A stretch of DNA of 11,254 nt, from contig CAZDGV010000043.1 in assembly GCA_964505195.1 (NCBI GenBank), positions 1-11,254 of the forward strand, in the 5' to 3' direction. Below the pieces are notes generated by a model. That model made no database searches. It was not told the origin of the DNA and worked only from the letters and a program-made list of their open reading frames with translations. The stretch is from CAZDGV01 sp964505195 (GTDB lineage: Bacteria; Bacteroidota; Bacteroidia; Chitinophagales; Chitinophagaceae). The position numbers and the translations under genes were made by a program. Positions within the stretch are counted from its first letter, which is position 1. Every line of letters starts with the position of its first letter. Of the stretch, positions 1 to 6,856 are shown piece after piece.

Positions 1-82
1 GCATGGCTTTTTTACCCAGCTTACGACCGGCAAAAGCCTCACCCATACAGGCACCGAGGGCAATATGTGTAATACTATCCAA
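1..82 (-). CDS. Membrane-bound metal-dependent hydrolase, DUF457/YdjM-like, N-terminal fragment
   Basis: Read on the minus strand from a TTG at 82-80, the frame is open to the window edge and gives 27 residues beginning (M)DSITHIALGACMGEAF and continuing AGRKLGKKAM. I recognise this as the N-terminus of the DUF457/YdjM family of inner-membrane proteins annotated as metal-dependent hydrolases, where an early D-S-x-T-H and a glycine-rich first membrane segment are typical. The histidine is a likely metal ligand by family analogy. No ATG or GTG exists in frame between an upstream TGA (about 150) and the TTG, so TTG is the best start and lines up with the usual beginning of the family. The rest lies off the left edge. 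Physiological substrate is unknown for the family. It is divergent from the stress-protein gene. The call rests on a short segment, so confidence is moderate. Confidence 0.68.
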   Translation of the reverse strand, partial: MDSITHIALGACMGEAFAGRKLGKKAM

Positions 83-255
83 ATAAAATCGCTTGTGCTG
101 CGAAGGTAACGCGAATCTGTTGGAGATGAAAGTACAGTAACGCTTGGCTCAATGTATGTGCAGGCAAAGCAACTGACCGTCATCAATGAATGCAGCTAAT
201 TGCGTCATGCTTCCCATATTGCCCGAAATGTAGTTTTAAGCATAATCTTTTTTCT
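83..255. other. Divergent intergenic region, no firm promoter
   Basis: This 173-nt spacer separates the divergent hydrolase and universal stress protein genes and must carry promoters for both. The best near-match on the plus strand is TAGTTTTA at 231-238 (Bacteroidota -7 consensus TAnnTTTG, last base wrong), but no TTG lies at the expected upstream distance and it sits only 17 nt before the ATG at 256. On the minus strand TACCTTCG (about 104-111) is one base off consensus. Neither is convincing. No hairpin or repeat stands out. Confidence 0.3.
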
Positions 256-1095
256 ATGCTCAAGTACATCGCTGCGTTCGACGGACTCAAATATTCATTA
301 GCCACCCGCGACTATGCTATTCATTTAAGCAGACAGGCATACGCGCATTTGGTGGGCGTGTTTTTAGACGATGTCACCTATACCAGCTACAAGATTTATG
401 AAATGATTTCAGAAAAGGGCGTGACAGAAGATCGCATCCAAGAACTTGAAAAAATAGATGCGGAAAAACGCAAACAGGCTGCAACCGATTTTGAAACAGT
501 CTGCAAAGCAGAAGGTATGGTTTGCGATGTGCATCACGATGAACAAGTAGCCTTACAGGAGCTGATTCATGAAAGTTTATTTGCCGATCTGCTGATCATC
601 GATCGAAAGGAAACGCTCACGCATTATGAAGAAAATACTCCTACCCGCTTTATTCAGGATCTTTTTGCAGAGGTACATTGTCCGGTTTTGCTGGTTCCCT
701 CGCAATATCAGCCAGTTGAGCAAATTCTGCTTTTATACGACGGATCACCCGATTCCATTTATGCACTGCGCATGTTTAGCTATGTGTGCAGCGCCATCAA
801 ATACCTGCCCACCACCTTGGTGCAGGTGGCAGAGCAAGGAAACAAAACCCCTTCCGATGCCATGCTGCTGAAAGAATTCCTTAAGCGTCATTATCCTGCA
901 GCTACCATACATATGCTGGCAGGAGATCCGGAGTCTGCCATCCGAGCATTCCTACTAGAGCAAAGTGCAGCATCGATGCTGGTATTAGGGGCCTATGGTA
1001 GGGGAAATCTTTCAAGGTGGATGCGACCGAGTATGGCCGACAGACTCATGGAACAATTCAACCTGCCGCTTTTTATTGCTCATCGCAAAGCTTAG
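256..1095 (+). CDS. Universal stress protein, two tandem UspA-like domains
   Basis: The product is 279 residues, the usual size for a double-domain cytoplasmic universal stress protein, a family linked to nucleotide binding and stress survival. Domain 1 opens with MLKYIAAFDGLKYSLATRD and covers roughly residues 1-148. Domain 2 starts near V154 with QILLLYDGS (D162). The family's ATP-binding motif G-x2-G-x9-G-S is visible only in domain 2, as G245-x2-G248 followed by P258-S259, so the last glycine is proline. The matching place in domain 1 (IIDRKETLTHY) has no glycine motif, suggesting that domain 1 is structural. I chose the ATG at 256 over one at 190 because the first beta strand begins there; the upstream 22 residues are cysteine-rich and unlike the family. 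There is no clear Shine-Dalgarno sequence. The stop is 4 nt before the reductase ATG, so the two genes are likely one transcript. Confidence 0.9.
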   Translation: MLKYIAAFDGLKYSLATRDYAIHLSRQAYAHLVGVFLDDVTYTSYKIYEMISEKGVTEDRIQELEKIDAEKRKQAATDFETVCKAEGMVCDVHHDEQVALQELIHESLFADLLIIDRKETLTHYEENTPTRFIQDLFAEVHCPVLLVPSQYQPVEQILLLYDGSPDSIYALRMFSYVCSAIKYLPTTLVQVAEQGNKTPSDAMLLKEFLKRHYPAATIHMLAGDPESAIRAFLLEQSAASMLVLGAYGRGNLSRWMRPSMADRLMEQFNLPLFIAHRKA

Positions 1096-1099
1096 TAAA

Positions 1100-2833
1100 A
1101 TGAACGAGTTGCTCAGCGCAAATGCAATGCAGTTGCTGGAGCAACGCTATTTAGTTCGGGATACTTCAGGCAAAATCGTTGAAACGCCTATGCAAATGTT
1201 TCGGCGCGTAGCAGATACCGTTGCAAAAGCCGAATTAAAATGGCATGATGTTGATAAGGCAAAACAATATGCAAATCTGTTTTTTGAAGCAATGTCTAGC
1301 CTTCAGTTCTTGCCTAACTCACCCACCTTGATGAATGCCGGCACCGATCATGCCCAGCTCAGCGCATGTTTTGTGCTGCCTCTGGAAGACAGCATCGATC
1401 AAATATTCCAAACGCTACATGCTGCAGCAGTTATTCAAGAACAGGGCGGCGGAACAGGTTTCGATTTCTCAGCCATCCGGCAGCAAGAAGAAGCATACAA
1501 AGCCGGGATTGGCAACGCTAGCGGACCGATTGCTTTTCTTTTCCTTTTTAATGCCGCTACCGCTGCAATTAAGCAAGCGGGAAAACGCAGGGGTGCGAAT
1601 ATGGGTGTATTGCAGGTATCGCATCCGGATATCTTAGCCTTTATTCGTGCCAAAGCGCTACCGGAAACACTGCAGCATTTTAATCTTTCCGTAGGCATCA
1701 GTGATGACTTTATGAATGCAGTGCAGCATGATCATGCCTGGCAACTTTTTACACCGAACAGTAAAACAGTTTTTGAAACCATACCCGCACGCATCATTTG
1801 GAAAGAGATCCTACACCATGCCTGGTTAAGCGGTGATCCCGGTTTGCTGTTTATCGATACCATTCAAAAAAAGCAAGCGCTGCCACAACTGGGCCGCATC
1901 ACTTGTACCAATCCCTGCGGGGAAGTGCCGCTGCTTCCCTATGAAAGCTGTAATTTGGGATCTATTAACGTAGCGGCCTTTGTGCAAGATGCAAAAATCA
2001 ACTGGGCTGCCCTAGCGGAGATGGTTAATTTGGCCGTTCGCTTTCTCGACGATGTAATAGAAGTTAATCAATACCCCTTACCTGCTATTGAAGAGATTAC
2101 GAAAGCCAATAGAAAAATCGGACTTGGTATCATGGGCTGGGCTGATATGCTGTTACAATTACGCATTCCCTACGATTCAGATGCAGCTGTAGCACAGGCA
2201 GCTGCACTCATGCGTTTTGTGCAGTCGGAAAGTGCAAAGGCCTCCGCCATGCTAGCGAAAGAAAGAGGCGCATTTCCAAACTGGGATAAAACCAAGCAGC
2301 CAAATGAAATTCCTCTTCGCAATGCAACGCTCAACAGCATTGCACCCACCGGTAGTATTTCTATGATTGCCAATGTTTCTCCCTCCATCGAACCCTTGTT
2401 TGCACTGGCTTATCACCGGAAACATATATTAGATGGCAGCCCCCTACCTATCATGAACCAATATGTAAAAAAGATATTGGAAGAAGCCGGATTATGGAAC
2501 GAACCTTTAATAAAAGAACTTAAGCAATTCGGATCCGTTGCGCATATGGTTTCATTACCAACCTACTTACGGGATATGCTGAAAATTGCAATAGAAATTC
2601 CGCCTATGCGTCACCTACAGCACCAGCTGGCTTTCCAAAGCTATACCGATAATGCGGTATCTAAAACCATCAACCTAGGGCACAATGCGACAGAAAAAAT
2701 AGTAGGGGATATTTTTATGGAAGCCTGGAAAGGAGGCGCCAAGGGCATTACGGTATTTCGGGAGCAAGCAGAAAGAAATGTGTTTGTCGCCGGTATTCCC
2801 GAAGCCATGCACCACTGCAAAGTTTGCAGGTAA
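1100..2833 (+). CDS. nrdJ: Class II adenosylcobalamin-dependent ribonucleotide reductase, short form
   Basis: The 577-residue product reduces ribonucleotides to deoxyribonucleotides using a coenzyme-B12-derived radical, so it works with or without oxygen. Class hallmarks are visible in order: FLPNSPTLMNAG; SACFVLPLEDS with the first redox cysteine C90; GGGTGFDFS; KRRGANMG near residue 160; TNPCGEVPLLPYESCNLGSIN with the thiyl-radical cysteine C273 in NPCGE; IAPTGSIS near 415-421; and DNAVSKTIN toward the end. The protein ends HHCKVCR, a CxxC that probably serves as the C-terminal dithiol shuttle. It starts directly with the NELL...LLEQRYL segment and has no N-terminal ATP-cone, so dATP activity control of the usual type is not expected. 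The ATG at 1100 fits the family start and follows the stress-protein stop by 4 nt. No class I small subunit or class III activase is nearby. No B12 riboswitch is seen upstream. The symbol nrdJ is by class; nrdZ is also used for this short type. Confidence 0.95.
   Translation: MNELLSANAMQLLEQRYLVRDTSGKIVETPMQMFRRVADTVAKAELKWHDVDKAKQYANLFFEAMSSLQFLPNSPTLMNAGTDHAQLSACFVLPLEDSIDQIFQTLHAAAVIQEQGGGTGFDFSAIRQQEEAYKAGIGNASGPIAFLFLFNAATAAIKQAGKRRGANMGVLQVSHPDILAFIRAKALPETLQHFNLSVGISDDFMNAVQHDHAWQLFTPNSKTVFETIPARIIWKEILHHAWLSGDPGLLFIDTIQKKQALPQLGRITCTNPCGEVPLLPYESCNLGSINVAAFVQDAKINWAALAEMVNLAVRFLDDVIEVNQYPLPAIEEITKANRKIGLGIMGWADMLLQLRIPYDSDAAVAQAAALMRFVQSESAKASAMLAKERGAFPNWDKTKQPNEIPLRNATLNSIAPTGSISMIANVSPSIEPLFALAYHRKHILDGSPLPIMNQYVKKILEEAGLWNEPLIKELKQFGSVAHMVSLPTYLRDMLKIAIEIPPMRHLQHQLAFQSYTDNAVSKTINLGHNATEKIVGDIFMEAWKGGAKGITVFREQAERNVFVAGIPEAMHHCKVCR
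2815..2829. repeat. Perfect 7-bp inverted repeat at the reductase 3' end
   Basis: CTGCAAA and TTTGCAG flank a single G, encoding most of the terminal C-K-V-C of the reductase and ending just before its stop codon. A folded form would have a 5-bp stem with a 5-nt loop, and it does not extend outward. There is no T-run on either strand, so it is not a standard rho-independent terminator. It may be chance, as the two TGC cysteine codons already force part of the symmetry. Confidence 0.5.
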
Positions 2834-3481
2834 TTAGGATTGTGCAGCAATGCGATAGCAGGAAATAGATTTTACTAGTCCGCCATAAAATTCTTTGTAC
2901 ATCATTGCACCGGGGAAAAGTTCCTGCATTGCTTTGGGTGTTAATAACTGCACTTCATCTACCAATGCAGCTGCCTGAGCGGGATCTTTTAGTCGCGGCA
3001 TATGTCCCCATGCTCCCATGCGCGTGAGTGCAATGCGCCAACTGCGCGGCATAAACTGAAAGCCGGGAATGAGCCAGTGCGGCTCTATGGGAAAATAGTA
3101 ATTGGGAGTTTGAATGAAAAAAGATTTGCCCACGCGCTGCACTTCGCTGGCCATCTTTTTCTGTTGCGTGTGGGTAAACAAATGCTCGATAACAGAATTG
3201 GAAAACACCAGATCGACAGACTGATCCGCCCAGGCTGATAAATCTGTAGCATCGCCTTGAACAGATTGAAACATCTCCTGATTTTTTACTGGTACTTGTT
3301 CCAGGTTGAGCAGGACAATGCGGATATCATTTGTTTGTAAACCCATGTTTTCCCAATAAGCCTCGGTACCGCCAAGATCAAGAATGGTGAGGGGCCTGGG
3401 AAGGTGGCTAATCAGCTCCATAAAAAAACGAAAGCGCCTGCGACGCATGCGATCGGTAAGCGGACGAATCAGTGCTTTCAT
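2834..3481 (-). CDS. Class I SAM-dependent methyltransferase, last gene of the polysaccharide operon
   Basis: The 215-residue protein has a Rossmann-type methyltransferase core. After a basic N-terminus (LTDRMRRRRFRFF), motif I appears as TILDLGGTEAYW (residues 32-43, with LDLGG at 34-38), shorter in glycines than the classic DxGxGxG. An acidic loop GDATDL lies near 76-81, then VDLVFSNSVIEHL (about 89-101), typical of methyltransferase families 11 and 23, and TPNYYFPIEPHW (125-136). The acceptor cannot be read from sequence. Position at the end of a Wzx/Wzy operon suggests a sugar or a chain end of the polysaccharide. The frame is open upstream to a TTG at 3607, but that would overlap the flippase gene by 46 nt and add a cysteine-rich, unrelated stretch, so the ATG at 3481 is preferred, leaving an 80-nt spacer. 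Its TAA abuts the reductase TAA on the other strand. Confidence 0.87.
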   Translation of the reverse strand: MKALIRPLTDRMRRRRFRFFMELISHLPRPLTILDLGGTEAYWENMGLQTNDIRIVLLNLEQVPVKNQEMFQSVQGDATDLSAWADQSVDLVFSNSVIEHLFTHTQQKKMASEVQRVGKSFFIQTPNYYFPIEPHWLIPGFQFMPRSWRIALTRMGAWGHMPRLKDPAQAAALVDEVQLLTPKAMQELFPGAMMYKEFYGGLVKSISCYRIAAQS

Positions 3482-3561
3482 TTTCACAGGCCGAAAATAG
3501 TTAATCTGCGGGTTTGGAGGAAAGGAAACAAAAAACTGATAGTGGTATGGGAAAATGCGCC

Positions 3562-4857
3562 TTACGATGCGACTGCAGCATGAGCATGCTTGCGCAGGTA
3601 CCACCAAAGATAGAGAGGGTTAAAGAAGAAATTGGTAGCAAGTAAGGCTATGCAGGAAGCCATAGCCAATCCGGTGATACCAAAAGAAGGATAAAGAAGA
3701 TAAGTCAGCAAAAGGGATAGTCCGCCCTGCAACAAGGCCACAATGGTTTGGATACGATTGATGCCCATTGCACCGAGAAAAATTGCACTTACACTATCTA
3801 GAATAATCAGCCAGATAAAAATAGCATACACATAAAAAAGTTGATTCACTTCAGGTGAGCGTACACCACTCCACCACTGGAACACCGGCAGCCCCCAGAA
3901 ATAAAGCATAAGGAAAAAGAGTATCAGTCCGGCCGACATGCGCAGCATTACGAGTGTATAGATTTTTCGAATCTGCAATAAATTTTGCTCCCCCTGCAGT
4001 GCGGTGATGCGTGGAGTGAGCACCACGGTAAAATTGGTGAGGGCAAGACGCAACACTTCAAAAAAACGATGCACGATGAGAAACTGAGCTACTTTTTTTT
4101 CATCGCCGATACTAGCCAACATAAAGATTTGTCCATTGAAGGTGATCAATGTTGCCAGTGAAGCAAGAAAAAACCAGCGACTATACTGAAAATGATCCAC
4201 CAAGGCATGCAAGGAAGCATTCGACCAGCGCAATGTGAACGCATGCTGGTATTTAGCAGCAAAAAACAGCGCAAGAATATAAACTAGATTTACGGCTACT
4301 GCCCCACCGAGCAGTAAGTACACATCGTTGTAATGCAGTAAATACAAACTCAATGCCAGCTCAGCCAGCAGCTTAATGATTCGAATGCTTTTGCTAATGT
4401 AGATTTTTCCGCCGGTGTTGATGACGGTATCGAAGAGATATGAAAGGAGGAAAAGACAGGCCAGCGCGGCAACAAAAAAGCCGGAGAGCCAAGGAAATTC
4501 ACGGGAGGAGAGCAACTTGCTGTAAAACAGCGCCCCAAAAGCGGGAATGGCCAGGATGCCAATGCCTACAAAAAAGAAGAAAAGGGTATTAAGATATTTT
4601 TCGGCAGCATCCTTTTCTAGGATGATGCGCCGCAGTAAGCCCATATTCATGCCAAAATCGAGCATGGCAGAGAAGGCTACAATATTGAGAAGATAGCCGT
4701 ACCATCCGAAATCTTCTTTACCTAAACGCTCAAGCAATAAGGGCGTAAGAATAAAAATGGAAAGTGCCGTTACAGCTTGCGAAGCAAAAGTGGTGCCCAG
4801 ATTCAACAGGTAAACCCTGTGCGCACGAATGATTCCGGATGTATATTGCTTCAGCAT
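3562..4857 (-). CDS. Wzx-like polysaccharide flippase, MOP superfamily
   Basis: This 431-residue integral membrane protein has about 12 hydrophobic segments and few charged loops. Its N-terminus, YLLNLGTTFASQAVTALSIF followed by ILTPLLLERLGKEDFGWYGY, is the usual opening of Wzx-type lipid-linked oligosaccharide flippases: the first helix, then the L-G-x-x-x-F/Y-G-x-Y turn. The role is to move undecaprenyl-diphosphate-linked repeat units from the cytoplasmic to the periplasmic face. The specific substrate cannot be read from sequence. The frame is open four codons further to a TTG at 4869, only 2 nt after the upstream stop; I prefer the ATG at 4857, 14 nt after that stop. It sits directly after the polymerase-like gene, as in many O-antigen and exopolysaccharide clusters. 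A run of eight A on the coding strand (4093-4100) lies within codons for D-E-K-K near residue 252. Confidence 0.88.
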   Translation of the reverse strand: MLKQYTSGIIRAHRVYLLNLGTTFASQAVTALSIFILTPLLLERLGKEDFGWYGYLLNIVAFSAMLDFGMNMGLLRRIILEKDAAEKYLNTLFFFFVGIGILAIPAFGALFYSKLLSSREFPWLSGFFVAALACLFLLSYLFDTVINTGGKIYISKSIRIIKLLAELALSLYLLHYNDVYLLLGGAVAVNLVYILALFFAAKYQHAFTLRWSNASLHALVDHFQYSRWFFLASLATLITFNGQIFMLASIGDEKKVAQFLIVHRFFEVLRLALTNFTVVLTPRITALQGEQNLLQIRKIYTLVMLRMSAGLILFFLMLYFWGLPVFQWWSGVRSPEVNQLFYVYAIFIWLIILDSVSAIFLGAMGINRIQTIVALLQGGLSLLLTYLLYPSFGITGLAMASCIALLATNFFFNPLYLWWYLRKHAHAAVAS

Positions 4858-4871
4858 CTGCTGCAGCAAAG

Positions 4872-6122
4872 TTAAGCAGATGCATTATCTGCCGTGCGGT
4901 TCATGCCGGTATTTTCAAGCCAGCAACCGACGAATATCCAAAAAGGCATGGCTGCCATGGGACCTTCCAATGCAACATCAAAGCTTGCATTCACCATGAA
5001 TGCTACAAGGGTACAGAGTACTGCTAGTCGGCCTCTGCTCAAATCCGGCACACGCAATGAACGAAAAATAAGGAACAGCCAAGTGAGCCAAACCAAGGCC
5101 ATGGGCACACCATACCTTGCTAATATATTCAGGTGAAAATTATGCGGCGACCGCAAGGCATCGTCTTCAAATGGTATATCATCGTCCACGGCCAGATTGA
5201 TACCGAGTCCCTTGCCCTGTAAGAAATAAGGACCTGCAAATGTATAATCAATGATCTTACCCCACCATGCCAATCGCCATAGTACGTTACTATTGAGCTG
5301 ATCGTCACTTTCTCTACTTACAATGCTGATCACATTTTCTTTCAGTTGCGACAAGCCCGTATTACGCCCCTGTGTTTTGTCTTCAATTTTGGTGAACATA
5401 TAAAGTGGCACCACCAACATAAGCAGCAGCGGCAATGCACGCAGAGTACGAAACAAAAATGCCGAAGCAGCATCACGCCGCAGGTACCAAAGGTAACAAC
5501 CCGCACCGACCACATAAGCCACCATGCCCCCACGATTAAATGTTGCTGTAATAAATAAAAGATAGAACAATACAATTGCCTGTGCAATGGCCCAGCGATC
5601 GGGGATATTCGGTCTTCTTTCAATTAAAAAGAAAGTTGCCACCAGCAGATGTACGGCTAAATCGCCGTTTTTATATACCAGCAAGGGCACTTCGCCAAAT
5701 AACACCCACTCATTCAGTTCAGGAATAAAACTGCGGAGCAGTAAAGTACTTACCACCACCCAGGGGAATACAAAATAGACCCTTGCCAGTCCGCGCATAA
5801 GCTGCGGATGCATAGGACGCAGTAGTGCCACGACCAAAATAAAATAAGCGTACTGAAGCATGAAACTGTCGCGCAGCACCTCAAAAAAGGGATAGCTGAA
5901 TATACCGCGAACAACATATAACAAATTGATGCCTAATAAAATAAAGAGCAAGATCATGGAACGATCCCATACCCATGACCATTGTCGCCGATAGCGAATA
6001 GCAAGTAAGAGACCCACAACCAAATTGATTTCAGCAAGAAAGGAATAAGCTACCCCCCTGTTAAAAAACAGATAGAGCGCATACACGCTGAGAAAGAAAC
6101 GGAGGTAGAGGCTGAGTAACAT
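4872..6122 (-). CDS. O-antigen polymerase/ligase-like membrane protein (Wzy/WaaL superfamily)
   Basis: The 416-residue product has about ten to eleven hydrophobic segments and one large soluble loop at roughly residues 244-345, the architecture of the Wzy_C/O-antigen ligase superfamily. Diagnostic residues are the arginine of TFNRGGMVAYVVG (R197), LWRLAWWGKIIDY in the loop (R283), a GKGLG near 303-307, and SPHNFHLNILARYGVP with H327-N328, the segment linked to transfer of lipid-linked glycan. Given a flippase next door and an initiating transferase in the operon, I infer it is the Wzy polymerase of this polysaccharide; ligase activity onto lipid A core cannot be excluded from sequence alone. 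The ATG at 6122 lies 2 nt after the stop of the GT25-like gene, so translation is probably coupled. Confidence 0.86.
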   Translation of the reverse strand: MLLSLYLRFFLSVYALYLFFNRGVAYSFLAEINLVVGLLLAIRYRRQWSWVWDRSMILLFILLGINLLYVVRGIFSYPFFEVLRDSFMLQYAYFILVVALLRPMHPQLMRGLARVYFVFPWVVVSTLLLRSFIPELNEWVLFGEVPLLVYKNGDLAVHLLVATFFLIERRPNIPDRWAIAQAIVLFYLLFITATFNRGGMVAYVVGAGCYLWYLRRDAASAFLFRTLRALPLLLMLVVPLYMFTKIEDKTQGRNTGLSQLKENVISIVSRESDDQLNSNVLWRLAWWGKIIDYTFAGPYFLQGKGLGINLAVDDDIPFEDDALRSPHNFHLNILARYGVPMALVWLTWLFLIFRSLRVPDLSRGRLAVLCTLVAFMVNASFDVALEGPMAAMPFWIFVGCWLENTGMNRTADNASA

Positions 6123-6124
6123 AT

Positions 6125-6856
6125 TCAGGAAAAATAACTCACAAAATGATTACGAAGATGTACCAACTGCATTTTGGCAACATACCAAAAAGATTGTCGG
6201 CTAGGATGCCCAATAGTGGTACTGCCGGGCATTTCAGAAATAATTTCCGGACTTACCGCCCCGATACGCAAAGCAGCTTTTGGCAGATAACGCTTGAACT
6301 CATCTGCCGGCCAGGCAATTTTAGCAGTGGAACGCAGTAATACCGCAGCTGCTTTCTTATTGATGGCATATCCATAACCACTGCAAATAGTTTTAGGATT
6401 CGCATCCCCTACAAAATAAGGCGCCGCTACTAGTCGCCTGGTACTGCGATGCAACAATATTTTTCCCATCCAGCCACCAAAGAAAAACAAATCGTAACCC
6501 TGCAGCATGGAAACTGCTTTTTGCTGGAAGAGCGCCAGGTTGTTGATGCGACTATCTGATTCCAAAATCAAAAAATAATCCTCCTCCCCTAGCTCCATCG
6601 ATAAAACTTTTCTCCAGATGGCACGATTGGAAAGCAAAACACCAATTTCGCCCGGATTAAGCGCTATACCCGTGCGTGTAGCACTCAAACGAATCATTTT
6701 ATCCAAAAAAGGAACTTTTTGAATGCGTGGATTAATAGCGTGCTGCAATATGGCAGCAGGAAATGTTTTTTGCAGCGATGCTACGTGATTACGGCGCTGC
6801 TCCGATTCCCAATCGGCAGTAATGATCAATACATGTAATGTTTTTTCAGCGCTCAT
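6125..6856 (-). CDS. Glycosyltransferase family 25-like protein
   Basis: The 243-residue protein shows the GT25 (LPS biosynthesis glycosyltransferase) pattern: an N-terminal strand HVLIITADWESEQRR in which a donor-site arginine follows the first strand, then LNPGEIGVLLSNRAIWRKVL (about 66-85), matching the family's L-x-x-G-E-x-G-x-x-x-S-H/N-x-x-x-W. Next is YFLILESDSRI (94-104) where the family usually has LEDD, then CSGYGYAINKKAAAVLL (158-174) and a PADEF (183-187) near the usual late acidic site. The acidic pair is therefore E99 and D101 with a serine between. GT25 enzymes transfer a sugar, often galactose, from a nucleotide donor in the cytoplasm; donor and acceptor here are unknown. The start ATG overlaps the end of the upstream GT4 gene by 11 nt and the stop lies 2 nt before the next ATG, which points to coupled translation within the operon. 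Confidence 0.85.
   Translation of the reverse strand: MSAEKTLHVLIITADWESEQRRNHVASLQKTFPAAILQHAINPRIQKVPFLDKMIRLSATRTGIALNPGEIGVLLSNRAIWRKVLSMELGEEDYFLILESDSRINNLALFQQKAVSMLQGYDLFFFGGWMGKILLHRSTRRLVAAPYFVGDANPKTICSGYGYAINKKAAAVLLRSTAKIAWPADEFKRYLPKAALRIGAVSPEIISEMPGSTTIGHPSRQSFWYVAKMQLVHLRNHFVSYFS

Noticed and set aside
231..238. TAGTTTTA as promoter for the stress protein
   Set aside because: The last consensus base is wrong, no -33 TTG lies at the right spacing, and it is too close to the start codon.
190..255. Upstream ATG at 190 as start of the universal stress protein
   Set aside because: The extra 22 residues are cysteine-rich and precede the first beta strand of the fold; the ATG at 256 fits the family start.
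995..1099. Longer start for the ribonucleotide reductase overlapping the stress protein
   Set aside because: The added 35 residues are an out-of-frame reading of the stress-protein gene and do not resemble a reductase N-terminus or ATP-cone.
3482..3607. TTG at 3607 as start of the methyltransferase
   Set aside because: It would overlap the flippase gene and add an unrelated stretch; the ATG at 3481 precedes the conserved core well.
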